Shown here: piece after piece, positions 41,613 through 49,228 of the stretch
Layout: each line of letters starts with the position of its first letter
Position numbering within the stretch: position 1 is the first letter of the stretch
From: Gemmatimonadota bacterium
GTDB taxonomy: Bacteria; Gemmatimonadota; Gemmatimonadetes; Gemmatimonadales; GWC2-71-9
DNA length: 55,879 nucleotides
Direction: 5' to 3'
NCBI GenBank assembly: GCA_003221895.1
Contig: QHUJ01000116.1
Span: 1 to 55,879, forward strand
The notes under the pieces: generated by a model
Told to the model about the DNA's origin: nothing
The model's database searches: none
What the model saw: only the letters and a program-made list of their open reading frames with translations
Made by a program: the position numbers and the translations under genes

Positions 41613-42663
41613 TCAGCCGCTCCTTTTCCTGCGCCTGCTTCAGCGCGCCGATCAGGTCGTCCAGCCGGCCGTCCATCACTTGATCGATGTTGTGCGTCGT
41701 GAAGTGAATGCGATGATCCGTGACGCGATTCTGCGGAAAGTTGTAGGTGCGCACCTTTTGCGAGCGGTCGCCGGTGCCCACCTGCGCCCGCCGGTCCCGC
41801 GCTCGCGCGGCTTCCTGCTCAGCGACCATGCGATCGAGCAGGCGCGAGCGAAGGATTTCGAGCGCCTTGATTTTGTTTTGCAGCTGAGACTTTTGATCCT
41901 GGCACTTCACTTCGAGACCGGTGGGAAGGTGCGTGACGCGCACCGCGCTGTCGGTCGTGTTGACGCTTTGCCCGCCGGGGCCGCCCGAGCGGAACACGTC
42001 GATCCGCAGATCCTTGTCCTCGATCTTGACGTCGACCTCTTCGGCTTCCGGGAGCACGGCCACCGTTGCCGCCGAGGTATGAATGCGGCCCTGCTGCTCG
42101 GTCACGGGGACGCGCTGCACGCGGTGCACGCCCGACTCGTAACGGAGCGTACCGTAGGCCTTGGGACCGCGCGCCGCAAACACCGCTTCTTTCAAGCCGC
42201 CGAGGGTGCCGTTCGAGAGCGAGAGGATCTCGACCTTCCAGCCGCGGCGCTCGGAGAAGCGCACGTACATGCGGAACAGATCTGCGGCAAACAGGGCCGC
42301 CTCGTCGCCGCCGGTGCCGGCGCGGACCTCGACGATCGCGTCGCGGTCATCAAAGGGGTCCGACGGCGTGAGGAGCTCGGCGAGCTCGGCCGCGAGGCGG
42401 TCGATGTCCGGACGAAGCCGCTCGACGTCGCTGCGGGCCAGCTGGGACAGCTCGGGGTCCTTGTCGGCGAGCACTTCGCGAGCCTGCGCCAACTCCCCCT
42501 CGAGGCGCTCCAGGCGCTGGTGCGCCAGGCGAATGGCCTCGAGCTGGGCGTGCTCGCGGCCGAGTTGTTTGCGTTTGGCCGGATTTCGGGCGGTGGCGGG
42601 GTCGGCCAGCTGTCGGGCGACCTCCTCCGCCCGGGCGAGCGCCTGGCGGAGTCTGTCGTCCAC
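41605..42663 (-). CDS. prfA: Peptide chain release factor 1
   Basis: This 352-aa factor recognises UAA and UAG stops. It has the GGQ loop (FRSGGPGGQSVNTTDSAVR), the codon-recognition PxT-equivalent region (HRVQRVPVTEQQGRIHTSAA; the tripeptide is PVT where PAT is usual) and domain 3 (KVRTYNFPQNRVTDHRI). The first domain (1-100) is a normal helical bundle. The GTG start at 42663 is chosen because similarity (VDDRLRQALARAEE) begins there; the frame is open 40 codons further. It follows rpmE by 4 nt. rpmE-prfA-prmC order is widespread. Confidence 0.95.
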   Translation of the reverse strand: MDDRLRQALARAEEVARQLADPATARNPAKRKQLGREHAQLEAIRLAHQRLERLEGELAQAREVLADKDPELSQLARSDVERLRPDIDRLAAELAELLTPSDPFDDRDAIVEVRAGTGGDEAALFAADLFRMYVRFSERRGWKVEILSLSNGTLGGLKEAVFAARGPKAYGTLRYESGVHRVQRVPVTEQQGRIHTSAATVAVLPEAEEVDVKIEDKDLRIDVFRSGGPGGQSVNTTDSAVRVTHLPTGLEVKCQDQKSQLQNKIKALEILRSRLLDRMVAEQEAARARDRRAQVGTGDRSQKVRTYNFPQNRVTDHRIHFTTHNIDQVMDGRLDDLIGALKQAQEKERLSA

Positions 42664-42667
42664 GGAC

Positions 42668-42880
42668 TTAGCTCGCTCCGGCCTTGGTACCGTACTTCTG
42701 GCGGAAGCGCTCCACGCGGCCGGCGGTGTCGAGGAGCTTCTGCTTGCCCGTGAAGAAGGGGTGGCAGCTGGCGCAGACTTCAACGTGAATCACAGGTGTG
42801 GTCGAGCGCGTGACGAATGTGTTGCCACACGCGCACTGAACCGTCGCACGCTGGTATTTGGGGTGAATCCCGGGTTTCAC
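42668..42880 (-). CDS. rpmE: 50S ribosomal protein L31
   Basis: This 70-aa L31 of the zinc (C+) type has [19 protein letters not shown] with CACG, then [33 protein letters not shown] with CASC; the four cysteines bind zinc. GTG 42880 is chosen because L31 proteins begin MK.GIHP; AAGGA lies 7 nt upstream. It is first in the operon and is preceded by a divergent promoter region. Confidence 0.95.
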   Translation of the reverse strand: MKPGIHPKYQRATVQCACGNTFVTRSTTPVIHVEVCASCHPFFTGKQKLLDTAGRVERFRQKYGTKAGAS

Positions 42881-42923
42881 TGCAGTATCCTTGCTGAATT
42901 GTCGGACAGAAACGAAGTGCGGA

Positions 42924-42953
42924 AATATAGCTGGGACATTAACTTGGGGGCAA
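42924..42953 (-). promoter_or_regulatory. Predicted rpmE operon promoter
   Basis: On the minus strand TTGCCC (42953-42948) and TATATT (42929-42924, five of six) are 18 nt apart. Initiation near 42917 leaves a leader of about 37 nt to the rpmE GTG. Confidence 0.5.
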
Positions 42954-42973
42954 GGCTCACCCCCGCGGTTCAA

Positions 42974-43002
42974 TTGACACCCAAGCCCCGAGGCCGTAAT
43001 CT
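42974..43002 (+). promoter_or_regulatory. Predicted Crp/Fnr gene promoter
   Basis: A perfect TTGACA (42974-42979) is followed after 17 nt by TAATCT (42997-43002, three of six). Transcription would begin near 43009, close to AAGGAGAG before the GTG at 43029. It lies back to back with the rpmE promoter. Confidence 0.5.
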
Positions 43003-43028
43003 GAGCGCGAACCAAGGAGAGTGTTCGC

Positions 43029-43700
43029 GTGTCACCCGCGGAAGTGCTGCAGAAGGTCCCGCTGTTCAGCCAGCTCGCCGCCACCGACCTGCAGCGCGTG
43101 GTGGATGTGGCGCGCGACCGTGCCTACCCCAAGAACTCAGTCATCCTGTTTGAAGACGATCCCGGCGACGCGTTGTATGTGGTCGCGAAGGGCCAGGTAA
43201 AAGTCGTCCTCATCGGCGAGGATGGCCGGGAAGTGATTCTCTCCGTACTCGGCGAAGGCGAGTTCTTCGGAGAGATGGCGCTCATCGACGACGAGCCGCG
43301 CTCGGCTCACGTCATCGCGATGGAAGACTCGACGCTGATCGTGTTGCGTCGCGAGGATTTTCAGGGAATCCTCGAGCACTCCGCCGGCATCGCACTCGCG
43401 TTGCTGCGCGAGCTGTCACGCCGGCTGCGCCGCGTGGACGAGAAGGTCGGCAGCCTCGTGCTGCTCGACGTCCACGGGCGTGTCGCCCAGCTGCTCCTCG
43501 ATCTGGCCGACGAGACCGATGGCCAGCGCATCACTCGCCGTCTGACCCACCACACGATCGCTCAAATGATCGGCTCCTCGCGCGAAACGGTGTCGCGGAC
43601 GATGCGCGAGCTGGTCGACAAGGGCATGATCGATGTCAGCCGCAAGGACATCGTGATTCGTGATCGGGGGGCGCTGGAGCAAGCTGCAGGACGGTCGTGA
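43029..43700 (+). CDS. Crp/Fnr family transcriptional regulator
   Basis: This 223-aa protein has a cyclic-nucleotide-binding-like N-domain ([39 protein letters not shown]), the long dimer helix ([18 protein letters not shown]), and a winged helix-turn-helix ([23 protein letters not shown]). The phosphate-cassette text [12 protein letters not shown] resembles cAMP-binding CRP more than FNR, and there is no iron-sulfur cysteine cluster. Start GTG 43029 with AAGGAGAG upstream. Its regulon is unknown; it is divergent from rpmE. Confidence 0.9.
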   Translation: MSPAEVLQKVPLFSQLAATDLQRVVDVARDRAYPKNSVILFEDDPGDALYVVAKGQVKVVLIGEDGREVILSVLGEGEFFGEMALIDDEPRSAHVIAMEDSTLIVLRREDFQGILEHSAGIALALLRELSRRLRRVDEKVGSLVLLDVHGRVAQLLLDLADETDGQRITRRLTHHTIAQMIGSSRETVSRTMRELVDKGMIDVSRKDIVIRDRGALEQAAGRS

Positions 43701-43738
43701 GGCGCATCACGGTCTACATCTCTAATTGCCAGTAACTT

Positions 43739-43755
43739 AGGCCGAACCTCGGCCT
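43739..43755 (+). terminator. Hairpin between the Crp/Fnr and MBL genes
   Basis: AGGCCGA (43739-43745) pairs with TCGGCCT (43749-43755) around a 3-nt loop, 38 nt after the Crp/Fnr stop. There is no U-tract, so it is only a possible terminator. It directly precedes the GTG at 43756. Confidence 0.35.
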
Positions 43756-44634
43756 GTGACTCGCATGGCCTACACGGTGACGTTCTGGGGAACCCGGGGC
43801 AGCATTCCAACGCCCGGGCCGGCCACCGCGCGCTACGGCGGCAACACGCCATGTGTCGCCGTTGAAGGCGCGGGGGGCCAGCTGGTCGTGCTCGACGCGG
43901 GCACCGGGATCCGGGCGCTGGGGCTCGACCTGGTGGCGAAACAGAATGGCGCCGCGCGCGTCGAGATTCTGCTCTCCCATGCGCATTGGGATCACATCCA
44001 GGGCCTGCCGCACTTCAAACCGTTCTTCGCACCGGGGAATACGGTGCGCATCTGGGGATCGCGGCAAGGCACCACGTCACTGGAGGCGATCCTGCGGCAG
44101 CAGATGGATCCGGCGGTGTTTCCGGTGCCGCTCGACGCGTTGTCGGCGCAGCTGACGGTGCAGCAGGTGGACACGGACGACTTCTTGATCGGCGACTTCC
44201 GGGTCCGGACGATCAAGCTGCGGCACCCGGGAACCACATTGGGATTCCGGCTCACTCCGGCGAAAGCGAGCGGGCCGAGCATGGCATACGTGACCGACAA
44301 CGAATTGGGCAGCGGCGGGCAGTATGAAGTGCCGGGCAGCTGGCGGCGGGGTTTCGTGGCGTTTCTCAAGGGCGTCGACCTTCTCATTCACGACGCGATG
44401 TACACGCCCAAGGAGCTGGAGCAACACCGCGGCTGGGGGCATTCGACCTATGAAGAAGCCGTGACGCTCGCCCAGGATGCCGGCGCGAAGAAGCTCGTCC
44501 TGTTCCATCACGAACCCGAGCACGGCGACAAGGAAATGGACGCGCTGGTGGCGGCCGCCCGCAAATTCGCGAAATCGCGCGGCGAACCACTTCAGGTTGT
44601 CGCCGCGCAAGAAGGCATGAGGGTGACCCTGTGA
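43756..44634 (+). CDS. MBL-fold metal-dependent hydrolase
   Basis: This 292-aa protein of the MBL superfamily has WGTRGSIPTPGPATARYGGNT at the start and SHAHWDHIQGLPHF (H-x-H-x-D-H). Later metal residues are His in KLRHPGTT, Asp in VTDNELG and His in LFHHEPEHGD. The N-terminal WGTRGS...GGNT pattern marks a widespread group annotated as cyclic-nucleotide-phosphodiesterase-like or RNase Z-like MBL proteins. The start could be GTG 43756 or ATG 43765; neither has a clear ribosome-binding site. Substrate unknown. Confidence 0.85.
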   Translation: MTRMAYTVTFWGTRGSIPTPGPATARYGGNTPCVAVEGAGGQLVVLDAGTGIRALGLDLVAKQNGAARVEILLSHAHWDHIQGLPHFKPFFAPGNTVRIWGSRQGTTSLEAILRQQMDPAVFPVPLDALSAQLTVQQVDTDDFLIGDFRVRTIKLRHPGTTLGFRLTPAKASGPSMAYVTDNELGSGGQYEVPGSWRRGFVAFLKGVDLLIHDAMYTPKELEQHRGWGHSTYEEAVTLAQDAGAKKLVLFHHEPEHGDKEMDALVAAARKFAKSRGEPLQVVAAQEGMRVTL

Positions 44635-44648
44635 CTCGAGGAGTAGCT

Positions 44649-45344
44649 ATGCGCGCGCGTGCCGTCCTGACCGTGTTGAGTGTCGTTCCGGTCCTCCTGG
44701 GAGCGCAACAGCGCGGCCAGGACACCCGGCCCGGCATCGCCGTGCTGCCGTTCACCAATGGCGGCTCCTACGGGCAAGCCAAGGAAGACTTCGACGCGCT
44801 GGAACGCGGCATCGCGGGAATGATGATCTCCGAATTGCAGCGCAATCCGGCCGCCCGGGTCGTGGAGCGCGACCAGATCACTCAGCTGCTGAGCGAGCAG
44901 AATCTCGGCGCGCAGGGCCGCGTCGACTCCGCCACGATTGCCCGCGTAGGGAAAGTGACCGGGGCGCGGTACATGGTCATGGGCACGTTCATCGATTTCT
45001 ACGGTGACTTCCGGATCGATGTCCGCCTGGTCAATTCGGAGACGACGGAAATCGTAAAGACCGAGTCCGACCGGGCCCAGCGGGACCATCTCTTCGACCT
45101 GATCCGCAACGTCTCCGAGCGGCTGATGAAGGACGCGAATCTGCCGCAGCTCGAGCGTCGCGCGAACGATCAGCGCTCGGAACGGAAGATTCCCACGGAG
45201 GCACTGACCTACTACTCGCGCGCCCTGCTGTATCAGGATCGCGGCCAGAAAGAAAAGGCCGCGGACATGTTCATGCACGCCATCCAGATCTTCCCCGAAT
45301 ACGCTGAGGCGCAGCAAGGCCTGCAGCGGGTCAAGCAGTCGTAA
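44649..45344 (+). CDS. CsgG/FlgO-like secreted protein with TPR end
   Basis: This 231-aa protein has a signal peptide (LTVLSVVPVLLGAQ). A CsgG/LpoB/TolB-N-like domain follows (PGIAVLPFTNGGSYG, LERGIAGMMISEL, VERDQITQLLSEQ, ARYMVMGTFIDFYGDFRIDVRLVNSET). The end is one TPR-like helix pair (ALTYYSRALLYQDRGQKEKAADM, FPEYAEAQQGL). ATG 44649 is chosen because GAGGAG lies 8 nt upstream and the charged n-region starts there. Related domains sit outside the kinase domain in the receptor kinase at 10989-14159. It probably acts in the periplasm; exact role unknown. Confidence 0.75.
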   Translation: MRARAVLTVLSVVPVLLGAQQRGQDTRPGIAVLPFTNGGSYGQAKEDFDALERGIAGMMISELQRNPAARVVERDQITQLLSEQNLGAQGRVDSATIARVGKVTGARYMVMGTFIDFYGDFRIDVRLVNSETTEIVKTESDRAQRDHLFDLIRNVSERLMKDANLPQLERRANDQRSERKIPTEALTYYSRALLYQDRGQKEKAADMFMHAIQIFPEYAEAQQGLQRVKQS

Positions 45345-45384
45345 CGGGTCCCTCGCACTTGCGCTGTCTCGCCAGGGCAGCGGC

Positions 45385-47337
45385 GTGAGATATCTCCTGC
45401 TGCATCCGCCGATGTGGCGGCCGGACTCCGTTGCTCCTGCGCTCGCGACCTCGCAGGTAGAGGCCCGCGCCGTACCGCAGCCGCGGGATCTCGCTGTTGA
45501 AGACCGGCCCACGGTGTTTCTCCTCGACGCCGAGAGCCGCTCCGCGTTCCCCCTGGACGTGCTGCGCTCTTTCGTGGACGCCGGCGGCGCCATCGTCGCG
45601 CTGGGACGCAACGGTGAAACCGACGTGCCCGACGCCCTCCCCACCGAGTTTTTGTCGGGATTCCTGACGCATCCAGCGAGCCCGCGCGGCCTGCTCGTCG
45701 CGATTCGGGCCGGCTTCCGCGAGGCCGCGGCGCGCGCGGAGACCGCGCGCGCGCGTGGCGAGGCGGCGCAGCGCTCGCGCGAAATCGGCGAGCTCACGCG
45801 CATCGGCGTCGCGCTGGGGACCGAGCGCGACCTGAAGACTCTGCTCGACTTGATCTTGACCCAGTCGCGCCGCATCACGCAGTCGGACGCCGGCAGCCTG
45901 TACCTCGTCGAGCACAGTGCGGAGGGGACGAAGCGGCTGCGCTTTCGGCTGGCGCAGACGTACTCGAAGCCCGAGGCGCCGTTCGTCGAGTTCACGATCC
46001 CCGTCGACCGCACCAGTCTCGCCGGGTACTGCGCCGTCACGGGCGATCCGCTCGTCATCGACGACGCGTACTTCCTGCCGCCGGATGTTGAATACACGAT
46101 CAACCGCTCGTTCGACGAGCGCTACGGCTACCGCACCAAGTCGATGCTGGTGATCCCGATGAGGGATCACAAGAACGAGATCATCGGCGTGCTGCAGCTC
46201 ATCAATCGCAAGCGCAACCTCGAAGCGATCCTGACGACCCCCAGCGACGTGGAGGAACAAGTCGTCCCCTACTCGAAGCGGACCGTCGAGTTGGTCACCG
46301 CCCTCGCCGGGCAGGCCGCCGTCGCCATCGAAAACAGCCGGCTGTACGAGGACATCGAGAAGCTGTTCGAGGGATTCGTGCTCGCGGCGGTGCATGCCAT
46401 CGAGCAGCGTGACCCGACCACCTACGGCCATAGCGGGCGCGTCGCGGGGATGACGGTGAGCCTCGCGGAAATCGTCGACCGGAGCGGCGATGCGCCCTAC
46501 CGGACCATACGGTTCTCCCGCGAGCAGCTGAAGGAAATCCGCTACGCGGCTCTGCTGCACGATTTCGGCAAGGTCGGCGTGCGCGAGCAGGTACTCGTGA
46601 AAGCCAAGAAGCTCTACCCGTCGGACCTGGGGCTGGTCCGTCATCGTCACGCCTTCATTCGCCGCACGGCGGAGCGCGAATTCTGGCGCAAGCGCGCGGA
46701 GTTCCTCGAGGGGAACGGCAAGAAAGGCTATGACGGATTCGTGAAGGAGCTGGAGGACGTGCATCAGCAGGAGCTGCAGGCGCTGGACCGTTTCCTGGAA
46801 ATCGTGCTGCGGGCCAACGAGCCGACGATCCTGCCCGACGGCAGCTTCGAGGAGCTGAAGACCTGGTCCACGCGCACCTACCTGGGACTCGACGGCGTGA
46901 CGGAGCCGTTCCTCTCGCCCGATGAGATGCGCTACCTGACGATCCGCAAAGGGAGTCTCGACGCTGCGGAGCGGCATGAGATCGAGAGCCACGTCACGCA
47001 TACCTATCAGTTCCTGCAGCGCATCCCGTGGACGAGCGAGCTGCAGCAGATCCCGCTCATCGCCTATGCGCACCACGAGAAGCTGGATGGCCGCGGGTAT
47101 CCGCGTCGGATTACGGGAGAGGCGATCCCGATTCAAACCCGCATGATGACGATCAGCGATATCTACGACGCGCTGACCGCCCAGGACCGGCCCTACAAGC
47201 GGGCCGTGTCCCGCGATCGCGCGATCGACATCATGACCGATGAAGTCCAGGACGGCCAGCTCGACCGTGACCTCTTCACGTTGTTCATCGAAGGCAAAGT
47301 CTTCCAGCGGCCAGTGGCGGAGACCGCCGGTTCCTAG
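45385..47337 (+). CDS. GAF/HD-GYP cyclic-di-GMP phosphodiesterase with insert
   Basis: This 650-aa protein starts with a degenerate receiver-like region (1-110), then a GAF domain (about 140-320; LLDLILTQSRRITQSDAGSL, SMLVIPMRDHKNEIIGVLQL). It ends in an HD-GYP domain that should hydrolyse cyclic di-GMP. HD and GYP motifs are intact: LLHDFGKVGV (392-399) and HHEKLDGRGYP (563-573). The gap between them is about 170 residues versus about 60 usually, because a helical insert of about 100 residues lies at about 412-518. The start is a GTG. It is last on the plus strand; its stop overlaps the convergent tauE-like stop. Confidence 0.9.
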   Translation: MRYLLLHPPMWRPDSVAPALATSQVEARAVPQPRDLAVEDRPTVFLLDAESRSAFPLDVLRSFVDAGGAIVALGRNGETDVPDALPTEFLSGFLTHPASPRGLLVAIRAGFREAAARAETARARGEAAQRSREIGELTRIGVALGTERDLKTLLDLILTQSRRITQSDAGSLYLVEHSAEGTKRLRFRLAQTYSKPEAPFVEFTIPVDRTSLAGYCAVTGDPLVIDDAYFLPPDVEYTINRSFDERYGYRTKSMLVIPMRDHKNEIIGVLQLINRKRNLEAILTTPSDVEEQVVPYSKRTVELVTALAGQAAVAIENSRLYEDIEKLFEGFVLAAVHAIEQRDPTTYGHSGRVAGMTVSLAEIVDRSGDAPYRTIRFSREQLKEIRYAALLHDFGKVGVREQVLVKAKKLYPSDLGLVRHRHAFIRRTAEREFWRKRAEFLEGNGKKGYDGFVKELEDVHQQELQALDRFLEIVLRANEPTILPDGSFEELKTWSTRTYLGLDGVTEPFLSPDEMRYLTIRKGSLDAAERHEIESHVTHTYQFLQRIPWTSELQQIPLIAYAHHEKLDGRGYPRRITGEAIPIQTRMMTISDIYDALTAQDRPYKRAVSRDRAIDIMTDEVQDGQLDRDLFTLFIEGKVFQRPVAETAGS

Positions 47338-47690
47338 AAAAACAACAGCTTCACTGAAATCAGCATCAGGAATCCGCCGAACAGCTTCCGCAGCGTCGCG
47401 TCAGGTATCGACCCCGCGAGCCGTGCTCCAAAATACGCGCCGATCAGGAGACCCACCGCGACGACGGCGGCATATGCCCAGTTGACCTGGTGCCGTTTCG
47501 AGTACTCAAGCACGCCGAGCAATCCCACAGGCAGGAGCAGCGCCGCGAGCGATGTTCCATGCGCCGTGTGCTGCGGCATCTTGGTGATGAAGACGAGGCC
47601 GGGGATGATGACGACGGCTCCGCCGACGCCAAACAAGCCCGAGATTACCCCCGCGAGCAGTCCCAGCACCGATATCAGAGCCCACGTCAT
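47334..47690 (-). CDS. Half-size TauE/SafE family membrane protein
   Basis: This 118-aa protein has about four membrane helices: LISVLGLLAGVISGLFGVGGAVVIIPGLVF, LAALLLPVGLLGVLEY, AYAAVVAVGLLIGAYFGA and LFGGFLMLISVKLLFF. The GxxSGLFGVGGA and PHTAHGTSL-like signatures are those of TauE/SafE (sulfite/sulfonate exporter) proteins. The usual family has about 250 aa with two such halves, so this must act as a dimer. Its ATG overlaps the hyuB stop (ATGA). It might export or import an organic anion related to the HyuAB reaction. Confidence 0.75.
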   Translation of the reverse strand: MTWALISVLGLLAGVISGLFGVGGAVVIIPGLVFITKMPQHTAHGTSLAALLLPVGLLGVLEYSKRHQVNWAYAAVVAVGLLIGAYFGARLAGSIPDATLRKLFGGFLMLISVKLLFF

Positions 47691-49228
47691 ACGGTGTTTC
47701 CTTTCCCCCAGCCGCCACCGCCCGGGGTTTCGATTCGGAGGATGTCCCCCGCTGCTAGTCGCAGCGTGGTCTTCGAAGGGAGTGTCTCGCCGTTCAACGC
47801 GTTGATTCCGGGCTGCCCATCACCCCCGCCTGCATTGCCCGCCGGTCCGTGGCGGCGGCGCTCGGTGAGCAGCGTCGCCTCCATCGGCGCGAGGGCTTCA
47901 AACTCGCGCACGACACCATCTCCACCAGTCCAGGCCCCGGCGCCGCCGCTGCCTGCCCGCAGGGCATACGTCCGTACTCTCAGCGGATGCTCCAGCTCCA
48001 GCACTTCGATCGGCGTGTTGCGCGTGTTCGACATCCCGACGTGTACGCCCGACGGCCCGCGGGCACCTCGACTCGCGCCCTGCCCGCCACCAATAGTCTC
48101 GTAATACGTCCACGTGTCCCGCATCCCGTTTCCCATTTCCCGCAGCCCGCCAAACGTCACGTTGTTCATCGTTCCCTGCCCTTGGGCAGGAACGACGCAG
48201 CCGCCGGCCGCGAGCGCGCGAAATACGGTGTCCGCGATTCGCTGGGACGTCTCGACATTCCCCGCAGCCACGGCGCTGGGCGGCCGCGCGTTGACCAGGC
48301 AGCCGGCCGGCGCGGTCACGCGAATCGCGCGGGACACACCGCCGTTCATCGGCACATCATCTGCCAACAGCGTGCGTACCACGAACAACACCGCCGAGCG
48401 CGTCACAGCGATCGGGCAGTTGACGTTCCCGGGCGCCGCACCGCTCGTCCCGGTGAAGTCGGCGTGAAACATGCCGTCCTGGATCCTGATCTTCACACAG
48501 ATCTCGAGATCCTCGCCGGTGACGCCGTCGCCTTCGAGGTAATCGGTGGCTACAGCGTCCACCGTCATCGTTTGCAGCCGCGCCCGGGTGCGCCGCTCGG
48601 CGTAATCGAGCAGCTCACGCGCCGCCTCGCGCAGCGCGGTCAAGCCGTGCCGGCGCGCGAGCGCTCGCAGACCGTCGGCACCGCGCTCGACAGCCGCGCG
48701 CTGCGCGGCGAGGTCGCCCCGCCGCATGTCGGGGGTTCGCACATTCGCGAGCACCACGCGCTCGAGCTCGACCGTGAGTCGCGTCGGCGGAATAATGAGG
48801 CCCTCTTGATACAGCTCGCGCGCACCGGCCGGCATGCTCCCGGCCGTCATCCCGCCCACGTCCGAGTGATGCGCCCGGACCACGCTGTAGCCGCCCACGG
48901 CGCCATCGAAATCGATCGCACCGATCAGCGTGAGATCCGGAAGATGGCTTCCGCCCGAGTACGGATCGTTCAGCAGGAAGAGCTCACCCGGCACCGGGTC
49001 GAGTAGTCGGACGGCCGCGACGGCATCCGCGAGCGCGCCGAGGTGCACCGGAATGTGCGCCGCCTGCGCGATCATCTCGCCGTCGGCGTCGAACAACGCG
49101 GCGGACGCGTCGCGCCGCTCACGGATGTTGGGCGAGAGCGCGCTGTGCACGAGCACGAGCCCCATTTCCTCGGCCACCGACGCGAAGGCGTGCGCCATCA
49201 CTTCGAGACCGACGGCGTCGAGCCTCAT
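47687..49228 (-). CDS. hyuB: Hydantoinase B/oxoprolinase (HyuB)
   Basis: This 513-aa subunit partners HyuA in ATP-dependent opening of hydantoin or 5-oxoproline rings. Text: AHAFASVAEEMGLVLVHSALSPNIRERRD, LNDPYSGGSHLPDLTLI, FADFTGTSGAAPGNVNCP, GGCVVPAQGQGTMNNVTFGG, and GGGGWGKG at the end (glycine-rich loop). ATG 49228 overlaps the hyuA stop, and similarity starts there. A GGGAAAC-like repeat lies in the gene at about 48116-48150. Substrate cannot be decided from sequence; HyuB alone is usually inactive. Confidence 0.92.
   Translation of the reverse strand: MRLDAVGLEVMAHAFASVAEEMGLVLVHSALSPNIRERRDASAALFDADGEMIAQAAHIPVHLGALADAVAAVRLLDPVPGELFLLNDPYSGGSHLPDLTLIGAIDFDGAVGGYSVVRAHHSDVGGMTAGSMPAGARELYQEGLIIPPTRLTVELERVVLANVRTPDMRRGDLAAQRAAVERGADGLRALARRHGLTALREAARELLDYAERRTRARLQTMTVDAVATDYLEGDGVTGEDLEICVKIRIQDGMFHADFTGTSGAAPGNVNCPIAVTRSAVLFVVRTLLADDVPMNGGVSRAIRVTAPAGCLVNARPPSAVAAGNVETSQRIADTVFRALAAGGCVVPAQGQGTMNNVTFGGLREMGNGMRDTWTYYETIGGGQGASRGARGPSGVHVGMSNTRNTPIEVLELEHPLRVRTYALRAGSGGAGAWTGGDGVVREFEALAPMEATLLTERRRHGPAGNAGGGDGQPGINALNGETLPSKTTLRLAAGDILRIETPGGGGWGKGNTV

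Noticed and set aside
45331-47136. A 601-codon minus-strand frame opposite the HD-GYP gene.
   Set aside because: Shadow of the GAF/HD-GYP coding frame; no recognisable motif or ribosome-binding site.
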